DNA of 64,000 nt from Zerene cesonia (GCF_012273895.1 NW_024045138.1:186001-250000), one strand, 5' to 3'; positions 46,623 to 57,724 are shown, numbered from the stretch's first letter. Numbers and translations are program-made. The notes: generated by a model not told the origin, from the sequence alone.

Positions 46623-47443
46623 AACATTTGTGGGATAAAAGTGAAAAACTAATATAAAATATAATTGTACTATAACATATCTTCCACGGGTGAATCCAGG
46701 GCGAACTACTGCTATAATATTCTCGAAAATTTGACCCTTAAAGCGCTTTAAAAACGCTCCAATACAGACGACGTTTAATAAACAAAGGACCCATTTAAGC
46801 CCAAAAAGCAAAACGCTCTCACCATCGATTTTATGTTAACTCCGAATGATCATAATTAATGATGTTATCGCTAATCGAATTGTGATTAATTGTTATTGGC
46901 CTCCCCACCCTTCGCGTTGTTAATAAAGTGTTTCAAACATTTTTAAGCTAAGGATTTTCAACCGACTGCGAAAAAGAGGAGGTTGTTTTATATTAGAGTT
47001 AATTCGACTGTATTTTTGTGTTTGTTATCTCATAAGTTTTGGGTAATCCGATTTTTTTGTTTGTTTTTTTTATTTGCAAAGCATGTAGTCTCATTGAAAT
47101 TTCTTGAGTTCTGTCAATTTAAAAAAAAATGTTAAAGTAATTTTATTAGCTTCATCTGCAAGTTTGTACGTAAGCGACTGCTTTAGACTCGATTTTAAAC
47201 TTTAAACAGAGAGATTTAATTTAAACTTTAACAATACATTAATGTTATCAGTTTATTATATTATTCTGATTAGGATCGCCAGTTTAGAGTAATAGTAGCT
47301 ATAGTAAACAAACTTACTTAATATAATTTTATCAAATTTCAAAACAATAATTTAATAATCTTTGAGGAAGCAATTTTTTTCATACATAAAAAATACAGTG
47401 TGATTTTTTCATTTAACAATAAAAATCAATCGTTTTCACGAAC

Positions 47444-47591
47444 CTGTACAGCGGCTTGCCCCCAGCGTGCCTGAACCACAGCACCATGTAGACTCTATCT
47501 TCATGGGAGTCAGGTTCAATATCGCATGGCAGCGATGCGGTGCGCCCCACCACCGCCTCCACGTCCATGGTGGATACTGGAACAAAGTCCA
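47444..47591 (-). CDS. Exon 1: first half of Ig domain 1
   Basis: Encodes roughly residues 1-49 of the visible product: VSTMDVEAVVGRTASLPCD with the B-strand Cys of Ig1, then VLWFRHAGGKPLY with the core Trp. The donor is CAG|GTTCGT at 47443-47442 and splits a codon in phase 2 (AG|T gives Ser), so the join to exon 2 reads LYS-FDVRG, a hallmark of Sidestep Ig1. The acceptor is ambiguous: GTGCAG gives 47591 and GTTCCAG gives 47576, both phase 1. The latter has the better pyrimidine tract. A signal peptide must precede it. High confidence that it is coding, moderate for the high-coordinate edge. Confidence 0.88.
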
Positions 47592-47806
47592 CTGCACTTC
47601 AATTGTTTGACCTGTTCCACGCATATGCGTATATTATGTATACATACAAAAAACGTTAGGCGACGTTAAAATAAAATTAAAAAAAAAAAATGTTTCTCGT
47701 AAGATTCGGTTAGATAAATAAATTAAAAACATTTATATAAATGTTTTAATGGGGACGTATAATTATTTTATACCAAAAACTTAACCCTCTTCAAACCAAT
47801 CAAAAA

Positions 47807-47978
47807 TCCTACTAATATTGTAAATGTGAAAATTTGTAAGGATGTGTGTGTGTTTGTTGCTCTTTCACGCAAAAACTACTGTACCGATTGCAATGAAATT
47901 TAGCATATAGGCAACTTTTTATCCTGATATTCCTACGGGATATGGACTTACGCGTGTGAAACAGCGCGGCGCCGTTAG
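47807..47978 (+). mobile_element. Helitron-like element with internal deletion
   Basis: TCCTACTAATATTGTAAATG to GCGGCGCCGTTAG. About 30 bp between GAAATTTAGCA and TATAGGCAAC are missing compared with other copies. It lies between exon 1 and the candidate micro-exon. Confidence 0.75.
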
Positions 47979-48046
47979 TTTAAAATTAATTAATATTTTT
48001 GACTATAAGCGCTACCCACTCATGTCTATTTGGAGTCGTTACTTAC

Positions 48047-48074
48047 CAGCCAAGAGGACAATACTTAGTAGTAA
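48047..48074 (-). CDS. Candidate 28-nt micro-exon: signal-peptide core
   Basis: On the minus strand a TTAG acceptor is followed by 28 nt reading LLLSIVLLA plus one base, then a near-ideal donor (CTG|GTAAGT). It ends in phase 1, which is the phase the first Ig exon 456 bp downstream needs. The peptide is strongly hydrophobic and ends in Ala, as a signal peptide would before cleavage. There is no ATG, and the frame is closed by TAG immediately upstream, which overlaps the acceptor, so the Met would come from a further upstream exon. A chance match is possible because the exon is so short. Confidence 0.4.
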
Positions 48075-48891
48075 CTAAGTATGTGATATAACACACATAC
48101 ACCTACAAACAACGATTAGAATGAGCACCTGTCAAGCCATGACCTTTCCAAACCTTATTACTGATTCAGAAGGTCCGTTGAGACTCATTCTTCAACAAAC
48201 TTTTAATATGACACGTTTTCAGCTTTAAACTTCAAAGAATATGTGTGAGATATTTTCACATGAAATATACACTTCGAAGCGTATTTTATCCCACAATTTT
48301 CACTCGTGAATCAAGCCATTATAAACTTTTTGAAACACTATCATAAATCGTATAACGTTTTATCATCAATTTTAGATATTAGCTTAGAATACCTACTTAG
48401 TGAATGCAAAAGCCTGTGAGTCTTTTTATACGTAAACCCATGAAGCAAATTGGATGAAATTTGGTGCAGAGATAGCTTATGACCTGAGGAAGGACATAGA
48501 ATAGTTCTTATCCATTAAATCCCACGAAAACGGGAACTATGTGAGGAAAGCCCCGAAATTGTTCTCGTGCCTTTAACGTATAAATAATTAATTAGGTGAT
48601 TCAAACATTCGGCTATAATTCTTTGCTGCAAAGAAGTTCACCCTCTTTCATAGGGAGGTACTACGTCAAATTCTATATGGGACAATTTCCTATTAAACAC
48701 AAAAAGAGTCATTTCAATCGATTGAAAACCCACGGAGTTATCGAGTTACAAAACCAAAAAGATCAGTCAAATAGAAAACCGTTTCGTTTTTGGGAATGTC
48801 GGTTTCAAATATTTAACGAGCTATTTTCAGACCTACCGAATGACATGAACCATTACATTTAAATACATCAGCGAAGTCGTTTAAGAGAGTA

Positions 48892-49099
48892 CTAGCTGAG
48901 ACCCGCGGTTGAAACCGCGTAAGTCCGTATCCCGTAGGAATATCGGTATAAAAAGTGCCTATGTGTTATTTCAGTTGTTCAGCTATCTACAAAGCAAATT
49001 TCATTGCAATCGGTTCAGCAGTTTTTGCGTGAAAGAGTAACAGACGCACACATAGATACGCATTCATCCTCACAAACTTTCGCATTTATATTATTATTA
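48892..49099 (-). mobile_element. Helitron-like element, complete
   Basis: CTAGCTGAGACCCGCGGTTG to CAAACTTTCGCATTTATATT; the terminus is changed to ATTATTATTC. A GTAACAGACGCACACATAGA block is longer than in other copies. Confidence 0.75.
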
Positions 49100-49230
49100 T
49101 TCGCCAATAGATGTCAGGAAGAGTCATAATAAATTGGGACTACTCAAACGCCTCCTATTTGTTAAAAAAGTAAGTTTAAGTCGATAGAACATGAATAAAA
49201 CACGAACATGACATTTTCTAAAAAAGATTC

Positions 49231-49332
49231 CTAGCTAGATCGATTTATCGCCCCGAAACCCCCTATATACTAAATTTCACGAAAATCGTTGGAGCCGATT
49301 CCGAGATTCCAATTATATATATATATAGAATT
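49231..49332 (-). mobile_element. Short Helitron-like element, GATCGATTTATCGCCCCG type
   Basis: CTAGCTAGATCGATTTATCG, CCCCGAAACCCCCTATATAC, CACGAAAATCGTTGGAGCCG, ending in a TA-rich tract. Only copy seen here. Confidence 0.5.
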
Positions 49333-49439
49333 GCTCGTTTAAAGATATAAGATAACATTCATTATTGTTTAGTGTGTTAAGTTTTTCCTAACAAATGACA
49401 AACAATAAAAACTCCGGAATAGGCTTGGAGTTAGAGTTT

Positions 49440-49765
49440 TTGCCCGCGGCTTCACTCGTATTTAATTCGGAGCAAAACTTTGTTTCAGTTTTTTTATGTT
49501 ACCTATATTAATATTATAGACCTGAAGAGTTTGTTTGTTTGAACGCGCTAATCTCAGGAACTGCTGGTCCGTTTTGAGAAATTCTTTCAGTTTTAGATAG
49601 CCCGTTTATTGAGGAAGGCTTTATATATATGCACCACGGACGAAGCCGGGGCGGACGTATAAAACTTCATCTTGAATCACTCTATCTATTAAAATCTACA
49701 CAGACGTGTCTACACAGACGGCGAAATGTGACTTAATTTTATACTTTATGGGGCACATCTAGTAT
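49440..49765. repeat. Dispersed repeat interrupted by a Helitron-like insertion
   Basis: Outer repeat halves: TGCCCGCGGCTTCACTCGTA…GGAGCAAAACTTTG and CTTCATCTTGAATCACTCTA…AAAATCTAC. Between them, 49505-49660 is a CTATACTAATATT-type element in + orientation (AGAGTTTGTTTGTTTGAACG to GAAGCCGGGGCGGACG) without its final CTAG. Confidence 0.7.
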
Positions 49766-50485
49766 TAATATAACATACCAAAAAGTTTTCAACTCAAACT
49801 ATTTGTTTCCATTACCATTTCGTTCTAAAAAAAAAAACCATGGCATCATTCGCGCGAAAATTGTTCTCCCGCGCGACTGATTTTAAATTTTATAGTCTCG
49901 GCCGATCGGCTCATATATATCGGCATTACGGCAAATAAATCATGAATGAATGAACGAATGACCGAAATGAATTGCGAATGGACGAACGATCGACGTTTTT
50001 GTCCGTTTTTATTACTTCTGATTGGATTACTGGATTATTCGTTACGTGGCTTTTTGATTTTAAAAGCGGCGCGATTAACTTTATTTGCGACCATTTTTAT
50101 ATACACTTATTATCTGTATTAATATAACTATGACAAGCAGTCTTATCATTATCTTAAACGAAACGTGCTTATGGAAAACAAGAAACATAAAATATAGGTG
50201 AAAGATAGAAAAACTACATTTTCAATTACCTTAAGAACATCTCTCTCCCCAGGTCTCAAACAAAAATAAATTCATACTAGGCTTATCTTCGATTAAGTTA
50301 TAAGGAAACAATGAAGATAAACGTATTATTAATTATTTCAGATAACTACAGATAATTTACGTACAACAATTAATTTTTTTTTAAATAAATCAACATCAAT
50401 TTAATATTTAGCCGGTATTTGTGATTAGGTGAATCACTCAACCTCCTCCTTATTTGATATTGCCTCCATAATTGATATTTCTCCA

Positions 50486-50683
50486 TCTAATGTATAAAAT
50501 TATCGTGTCACAGTTTTCGTTGCACTGCTCCTCCGAAACGGCTTGACCGATTTTGATAACATTTTTATGCTTATCCGGTATCTATGAGAATCGGCCAACA
50601 TATATATTTTTTATTTTGGCTATTTTTCATCCCCCTAAATGATAAGAGTAAGGCAGAACAGCGTTTGCCGGGTCAGCTAGTAA
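50486..50683 (+). mobile_element. Helitron-like element, CGAAACGGCTTGACCGATTT type
   Basis: TCTAATGTATAAAATTATCG, CACTGCTCCTCCGAAACGGC, GAGAATCGGCCAACATATAT, CCGGGTCAGCTAG before a T. A family not otherwise seen in the window. Confidence 0.7.
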
Positions 50684-50747
50684 TTGATATAAATAAGAAA
50701 ACTGATATAATAAGTCTCCGGACCGAGCCTAGGCGAGCAACTAGTTT

Positions 50748-51283
50748 AAGTTAGACACTCGTCCCGTCTCCGCCCGGATATCAAGATTCCTGTTTTATCC
50801 CAAGGGAGCATTTAATCGGGATAAAAAGTATCCTATACCCAAGTCAGCTCATGCCCTGTCTTTTTTTTTATGTCATAGCGGGCAGCTGAGCTGGTGGTTC
50901 GCCTGATGTAAAGCGATCACCACCGCCCATAAACATTCGCAAAGGTAGTAAGTACCTCTGTGAATGCGCTGCCCGCTTTTATGGGGTTGTAAAGGATTAA
51001 CGACTGGAAAGAAGGAATGGACTAGGACGGGTGAGGAAAAGGAAACGGGCCTCCGGCTCCCCCACTCACCGTACGAAACACAGTGGCATGCCACTATTTC
51101 ACGCCGGTTTTCTGTGGGGATGTGGTACTTCCCCGGTGCGAGCTGGCCCAATTCGTGCCGAAGCGTGCTCGACTACCACAATAGTCTGTGTCTGAATACC
51201 AAATTCCATCAAAATCCGTTCTGTAGCTTCAGCGTGATTGACGTACAAATATCCAAACGAACATTTATAATATCAGTGTGATA
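50748..51283 (-). mobile_element. Helitron-like element split by a retroposon
   Basis: Outer element: ACTCGTCCCGTCTCCGCCCG…GTCAGCTCATGCCCTGTCT (to 50860), resuming GAATACCAAATTCCATCAAA…TATAATATCAGTGTGA (to 51283). The inner 50861-51182 is the poly-A retroposon on the minus strand. TGTCT appears on both sides and may be the target duplication. Confidence 0.8.
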
Positions 51284-51912
51284 AAGCAATCAGAGTTATA
51301 ATATAATAATATATTAAGTGATAAAAAAACTGGTTTGTTTTACGAAATAATTTTTATTAAAACATTGATCATTATTTACCCAAAATGTATTCAGACATTG
51401 TGAAAACACTGAATCTTTTAAAGACTCGTTTACACATTTTTATTTATTTCTACACGTATTTAATGAAACGTAAAATGTTTCCGAACGTTGATCTGACAGC
51501 GTTATCTGTGAAATTTTTGGGTAAAAGCTTCCTTATAAATTATCTTTATCTTTATTATTATGTAATTGTGACAAAGTTCCATTATTTTCATCTTAAAACG
51601 AATAAGGAAATGATTTACCTTATAGATGCAATTAGAGGTTTTTTTTTTTTTGATAAAATAATTCACCGGGTAACTTTATCTTGAAATAATTGTACGAAAA
51701 AATAATATAGTAGGAAAATTTCCAGTTCGACTTTTATAAAATACATCATACGATGTAAGCGGCTAGTATACATATTACATCCTACGATGACACTTGCAAG
51801 CTTTATGTACTCTTTTCAATATTAGTAGGGACAAATAACGTAAGCATTATTTTTTCTATCTATTATTAAATTTCTATAAATAAATTGTATTTATCATCAT
51901 CATCAACTTATA

Positions 51913-52192
51913 CATGTTCCCACAGCTGGGACACGGGCGTCCTATGAGCGTTCAGGCCATAACCAGCACGCTGGCCAAGTGCAGGTTGGCGGATGTCACA
52001 TGTCGTCGAACTTTTTTGATTCTTGGACATGCCGGTTTCCTCACGATGTTTTCCTTCACCGTGAGCAGTGGTGATGTTATCTACACGCGCAGATAAATTG
52101 AAAAATCAATTTATTTCCTGCACGCTCGTCCGGTCTCGAACCCCGACTTATCGATTTTGAAGTCCGAGGTCCTCACCACTGAGCCACCACAG
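51913..52192 (-). mobile_element. tRNA-derived SINE, GGCTCAGTGGTGAGG family
   Basis: The minus strand begins TGTGGTGGCTCAGTGGTGAG, B-box GGGGTTCGAGACC, and ends with GTGTCCCAGCTGTGGGAACA followed by a (GAT)n tail at 51894-51906. Confidence 0.85.
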
Positions 52193-52311
52193 GCAAATTA
52201 TATCAAATAACCTAAAAATTAAATCAAATTAAACAAAAGATAATGCAACTATCGTCTCCTATACGAGTACAATTTTAATATAAATGACAACTCTTTCTTA
52301 ACTCATCACTA

Positions 52312-52505
52312 CATAGTATAAAACAAAGTCGCTATCCGGCGTCTGCGTGTTTCTATGCTTAGACCATAAAATTACTCAACAGATTTTGATGGTGTTTTTT
52401 TTAAATAGATAGAGTGAAGCAAAAGGATGGTAAGCGGTAGCAACATCCACTGAACTTTCCGGAATTTAAAGCGTGCGCACCCGAGGGCAAAAGCCAGTTA
52501 GTATA
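52312..52505. repeat. Dispersed repeat, reverse copy
   Basis: ATAGTATAAAACAAAGTCGC and TTTTGATGGTGTTTTTTTTA in reverse order to 37378-37556, ending CACCCGAGGGCAAAAGCCAG. Confidence 0.55.
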
Positions 52506-52523
52506 TAAATATAAATCTACTGT

Positions 52524-52589
52524 CACGTGACGTCACAAACAAGGCAGGTAAGTCATTAACGACACAATGAGTCCAGCACAATGACGTCA
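52524..52589. promoter_or_regulatory. Two perfect CRE sites, one overlapping an E-box
   Basis: TGACGTCA at 52528-52535 overlaps CACGTG at 52524-52529; a second TGACGTCA lies at 52582-52589. The palindromes bind CREB/ATF-type and bHLH factors in animals. A consensus donor-like GGCAGGTAAGT lies between them on the plus strand. Function is unproven. Confidence 0.4.
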
Positions 52590-54239
52590 CTTGCACTCCT
52601 GTCAACACTACCACAATAGCTTTAGCAAATTGCGTCTTGTGAATAATTTTTATAACTTTTTAAAGCACATGCACGGACTGCGCCTTACTACGACAGATAA
52701 TAAAATTTCCCGTCAAAGGATTTCTTTTTAATTTACAAGTAGGTTGAGTTTTTATTGTACAGCATAAAATTTTTCTTTATAAAGTGCAACTATAAACAAT
52801 TACGCCGCAGGATACAATTAGTATTATTATATACAATATCATTTGTTTCGCGACTTCTGCTGGTGAAAGAATTTTAAAAGTCCAATGAGAATAATATGCA
52901 ACTGTCGTAAATGGAAAATTCACTTATTTTCTTCTTATTGACATGTTTTTATTGGCTTCATCTATATGTTTGTATGGGATCAACTCCTATTAATTCGACT
53001 TTGACCCACATTAAACTTACTAGATTTAATTCATTCGAAAATATAGAATTTTTACTCTATTTAACTTTATAATTATTTATTAGAATTTTTTGCATTTGTT
53101 ACCTGAAAACTTTCGGTTGGGTGAACCTATTTTGATTATTCTTTTTTTGGAAGCTAGTGCGACCCGTAGACCTATAGACTATATCTGACACTTTGAAAGC
53201 GTTTCCTTTTTGTTAAGATTATTTTGAATTAATTCAATAAAAAAAACTTTTGCCAATTTTTTAACGATATGTATAAAATTTGGTATAAAAAAATTAAATT
53301 TTTAATTTTTTAAAAACTTAAACTAAATGAAGACAATGAACATTTCAAACCCACATCTTACATCAATATTTAAAAACGCATAGTCAAACATCGACCATAA
53401 AAAAATCACCCAAACCGTTTAAACAGGAGATACATCTTGGCCATACTTATTGCCAGTATTTCATATATATAAGTAAAAATAAAAACGAAGATAATTCACT
53501 CGTTCGCAGTCGGTTAAATATATTTCCACACAAATAATACAGCGCTGAATTTATTATCAGCTACCAAATGAACACATCAACACAACATTTCGCCACTCGT
53601 AAAATGTTACGAGGAACCGTTTACTTTCGATAATATTCAAGAACATATTTATTATTTCTTATTTACACGTTAAATGGCGAATCATGAGTACTTTTTTATA
53701 TTTTGATGATTAGTTATTAATATTTTTAATTAATACACGGTTTTTGTTTGAATGATGATTAATATATATGCGATGTTTGAGTCTGGAACACGAGTTTTTT
53801 CTTTTTTATTTTTTTTATTTAAGACCAGTTTTAACTTAAGAATATTAATGTATATTTTAATGTACGCAACGTCATTAATTGGCAAATAGTTAAAACGTAT
53901 TGTCATAAATAAATAAAAAAAAAATTAAATAATATAGAAAGAAGAAAATTCCTACCAATGAAAATTGCTGAATAAGAAAGTGTAGATTTTCTTATAAGCG
54001 GAACGCATGTAGACACATTTTGTGGATACAGAATTATACGTAAAAAATTGTGCATAGAGCTCAAAATCCCTTGCAGGACAGATCGCGTAAAGGCATACCT
54101 TTCGCCTTTAATATTGACCCGTAGGCTTCAATAAGTGGCGTATCGTTAAAGGAAAACTGAAAATATTTATAAATAAACAAATATATCGAGGGGTTACGTT
54201 AGTTGAGGAAAATTTTCTTATGGTAGTTATATACACGTT

Positions 54240-54500
54240 TTTAGGGTTCCGTTCTCAAAGGATCAATCGAAACTCTATATAGAAACTTCGATGTCCGTCT
54301 GTCTGTCTGTCCGTATGTCACCAGGCTGTATCTAACGAACTATTATAGTTAGACACTTGAAATTTTCAGAGATGATGTATTTCTATTTTAACAGAAATAA
54401 TGATAATTGATTGTGTTTTTTTTTTATTCTCTAGCTTATTTTAAGGAACCCTTGGTGTCGCGAGTCCGACTCGCACTTGACCGATTTTTATTCGACGTTA
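54240..54500 (-). repeat. Dispersed repeat with TTTTTAGGGTTCCGT end
   Basis: TTTTTAGGGTTCCGTTCTCA, GATGTCCGTCTGTCTGTCTG, CCAGGCTGTATCTAACGAAC and GTGTCGCGAGTCCGACTCGC. Reverse and fuller relative of 9600-9895. Confidence 0.65.
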
Positions 54501-54636
54501 TTGTGCTCGTATATATTTTAGGTTGCAGCGAGATAGCTGTTGTGCATACAAAATTCCATTCCACTACTATTTCACATCAGTCAAATTCTATTTGGTGGGT
54601 ACAAATGACATAAATCCATTTCCAGCATCGAACCTA

Positions 54637-54795
54637 CTAGCTGTGCCCCCCGGTTTCGCCCACGTCGTACATGATTATATTATGTATCTTTTAGAAGGAC
54701 TGTCGAGCTCTGAAATTATTTCTCAAATTTGAGCAATAGGTCTTGAGCGCGTTGAAACAAACTAAATTTTCAGTTTTATATTTCTGTATAATATT
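54637..54795 (-). mobile_element. Helitron-like element, diverged
   Basis: CTAGCTGTGCCCCCCGGTTT at the low end, then diverged sequence ending CAGTTTTATATTTCTGTATA. Same layout as the CTATACTAATATT family. Confidence 0.55.
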
Positions 54796-55302
54796 ATTAT
54801 TGTAACTAACAAAATCAGTCGGGGGATCATAATTTCAAACGAATTTAATCTAATTGTAGTGAAGTGAAAGAAAAGTTAATTGGGAATATTTGAGACGAAC
54901 AAAAACTACATTTCTTTGTTTGTTTGAATGCGCTTTTTCGTGAACTACTTGATCGATTTTCAAAATTTTTCACCATAAAACGGCCGCGCCAGAAAATGGC
55001 TATTTTTTTTTATAAAAATCTAGTTCCGTGGTCCGCTATTTTATTTCTATTTTTATGCCCTTGCCACATCCATATTTCTATATCAGTGTAAACATAATTG
55101 TCACAGAAGTGCCAATGTGCACGTAGCAACGAACGACGATTGTATAAATACCATGGACGTATAAATACTATATCAGATATCGACTTGACATTAGTCGATA
55201 TCAACGGAAACGTGAACGTTTAGCGTTTGTTCCGCCGCCGGGCTTCCGGCTGCACGAACTTAGGTGTACTGGATGTGATTATATAATGAAAAAATATGAA
55301 GA

Positions 55303-55515
55303 CAATTTTTTTTTTTATATTATAACAAGCAACTGAGCTGGTGAATGGCCCGATGGTGGCGATCACCACTGCCCATGAACACTTGTTGATGTACGGGCGC
55401 TGCAAAAGCCTTTTCCGCTGTTTAAAAAGAAAGAATTTACGACTGGAATGAAGGACAGTACTGGGAAGAGATAAATGGGCCTCCGGCTCCCCAACTCACC
55501 TATGTACGAAACACA
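55303..55515 (-). mobile_element. Poly-A retroposon, diverged and shortened
   Basis: A T-run, then ACAAGCAACTGAGCTGGTGA, GCGATCACCACTGCCCATGA, TGGGCCTCCGGCTCCCCAAC, CACCTATGTACGAAACACA. The head beyond this is missing. Confidence 0.7.
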
Positions 55516-55708
55516 ACCATGTGCAACAAACACAAATAATAGAATTCGGTTAAGTCGAAACAACTTAAAGCAACGCATATAAAACTGTTAATAAAACAAG
55601 TTAAATAGAAACTTGCTTGTTAAATGAAAATGCATTTTTGCATTTGTATGGTTCCAAAAATGTAACATTTGTGATGACTAAATCCGTAGACCGATCCGCC
55701 TTATCTAA

Positions 55709-55920
55709 GTGAAGTCCCGTGTCCCCTAGTGGGGTTGGGGTAGATGATATACATCTGTTTCACTGGTCGATTTTCTTTATGGACAAGTAGGTGATCAGCC
55801 TTCTGTGTCCTGCCAGACCGGACATTTTTTTTTTTGTGCGTCCCCACCGGGAATCGAACCCAGGACCCCTCGGTTCTAAGCTCACGCGTTAACCACTGTA
55901 CCAAGGAGGCGGTCTTCGGC
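55709..55920 (-). mobile_element. tRNA-derived SINE, copy d, with perfect 11-bp target duplication
   Basis: Flanked by GCCTTATCTAA at 55698-55708 and 55921-55931. The minus strand begins GCCGAAGACCGCCTCCTTGG, has TACAGTGGTTAACGCGTGAG and B-box GGGTTCGATTCCC, and ends CACGGGACTTCAC without poly-A. The intact duplication and boxes suggest a young insertion. Confidence 0.9.
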
Positions 55921-57724
55921 GCCTTATCTAAACCGGAGTCTAATTAACCATACGTAGGGCATTTAATTTTTCGTTTTACCTATAGCGTTCCAAAAATTAG
56001 AAATTAAAAAAATAACAATACCTCACAACATAGGGTAATGATTATTTTAAACAACAATCTAAACAAAAAAAATTGACAGAACTAGACCAAATTTAAGTGG
56101 GACCACACGGTATCTCAAATGCACACGCACACGCTCATAAGCAAGGGCTATCAAATGGAAAAAGAATCATAAAAAATCGGATCACCTAGTAAAAAGTTAT
56201 GTGGTAACACACAAAGAAAGATACCGTTGAATCTATAAACTCCACCTTTTTTTGAAGCCGGTTAAAAAGAATAAGGTCTTTCCTCACACAAAATCCATGT
56301 CGTTGATGTGATAAGAGCATTCAAATACTTAGTTTGTATATTCCTTGATAACAGACAGAACCTATAACCATTACCTACATCAATCGGCCGTACAATATTG
56401 GTGTACTTCGAATAAATATTCCAATATGCAATACTTTTGTTTCAAAACACTTCCAGGGGACATTACATCACTCTTTCAAACTGAAGTATTGGAGCGGCAA
56501 CGAGCTCCCGATCAACTGCATCCCACACCACCGAATTCAAAACCCGCCCTTATTTCTTATCAACCAAATACCATTATCGCATGCTCTGTTTATACCAAAT
56601 TGTCTGCCAAGCCATTTTGGACCCTCGAGTAATGAAATATAGTTCGTTTTAAGTTCCAATGACATTATCATTCAGTAGGCCCTCTTTGTATATTCCCAAA
56701 CGATTTTCAACTGCGGCAAGTTTGTGATTGAGCCAATTTGAAAAATACATAGCATTTAGATTGCACTGAAACTAGTTATTTGAAGAACCTAGATCTATGA
56801 GGACTCTCGGTTCATAGTGCTTACTGCATTTCCATCTTTTGCCAACTAAATTACATTGAAATGTTTAACTGTACTGTTATAATAGAGCGAGTCTTTGTGA
56901 ACTTTGTAAGTAATGTCTAGAACAACTGCTTCTAATTAAAAATGAAAATACCCTTTGAATTTTTGTTGTGTTAGTCTTGAGATAAGAACAGACATAATAA
57001 TAGGTTATTTATGTATCAGTGAAGTTTAAACATATTCATTTTCGTAATCGCTTCGTTAATTTAGAAATCTTCAAATAAATTAATAAAAAAATCTCTAATA
57101 ATTCTCTAATAATCTAATAATTAAATTAAATCACACAACCTTTTCTAGCATCAAAGCTAAGAACTTAAAACACCCAGTTGGTACTGTAAGTTACCAAGTC
57201 CACTTCTTACAGCTAACTAAAGTATCCTAAAGTTTAGATTTACGAGATCACTGTGACTTCCTGTACTTAGCTTTAACTTAGGTTTTGTTACAGCGGAATC
57301 TAGCCTCCTACTATTTAACACTTCATTTCAGCCTACTCACAGGTCCGTAATCTTGTGCACCGGTATTTATTTTTGAAAATTTACTTTTTTAAGAATTGCT
57401 TTTGGATTTACATAAATAATACGTGATAAGATCGAATTTTTCAAGTGATTGTGCAGTTGAGCAGTTTTTGAAAATATTGTTAGAAATTAAACGCAAATGT
57501 CCATTTCATTAATATAATCAATTAATCTGACGGTAAATGACAAAAGGCACGGTTCTTAAACGCAAGCGCACGCCTAGAAGTCTCGAGCAAAAGTGACACG
57601 CGCGCGCCACCGCCTGGCTCGGTAGCTTCACTCGGTGCTGCCAACAATATTGAATTTAAAAACTGAAATCAAGGTTATTCTGAATCTATTTTCAAAACGA
57701 CTCATAAATCAGTCTTATTTTCTC

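Larger units (their letters stand above)
27914..47443. other. Intron 1 (about 19.5 kb, with three gaps)
   Basis: Joins the two halves of Ig1. It contains SINEs, Helitron-like copies, AT microsatellites and a duplicated contig end, listed separately. In 41180-46000 I find no recognised element apart from a retroposon fragment at 45118-45180 and repeat scraps. A CpG-containing patch at 43910-44000 is noted among the findings. No alternative exon was supported. Confidence 0.6.
1329..48074 (-). other. Sidestep-family Ig-superfamily receptor gene (partial, 13 exons plus one candidate)
   Basis: This is the gene span on the minus strand. I placed exons by translating the reverse strand and requiring AG acceptors, GT donors and matching phases; all 12 internal junctions agree. 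The partial product is about 662 residues: five Ig domains, an FNIII-like module and a transmembrane helix, the order known for Drosophila Sidestep proteins. Family members act as membrane guidance or recognition proteins on neurons and other tissues and bind Beat-family proteins. The start codon and the cytoplasmic tail are not seen. Introns 1, 3 and 10 (19.5, 6.3 and 10.0 kb) are filled with transposon copies. Which Sidestep paralogue this is cannot be decided without a search. The family call is strong; the function of this copy is inferred. Confidence 0.9.

Noticed and set aside
48596..48862. 88-codon plus-strand frame
   Set aside because: No recognised relative and no protein-family motif; could be a diverged transposon scrap.
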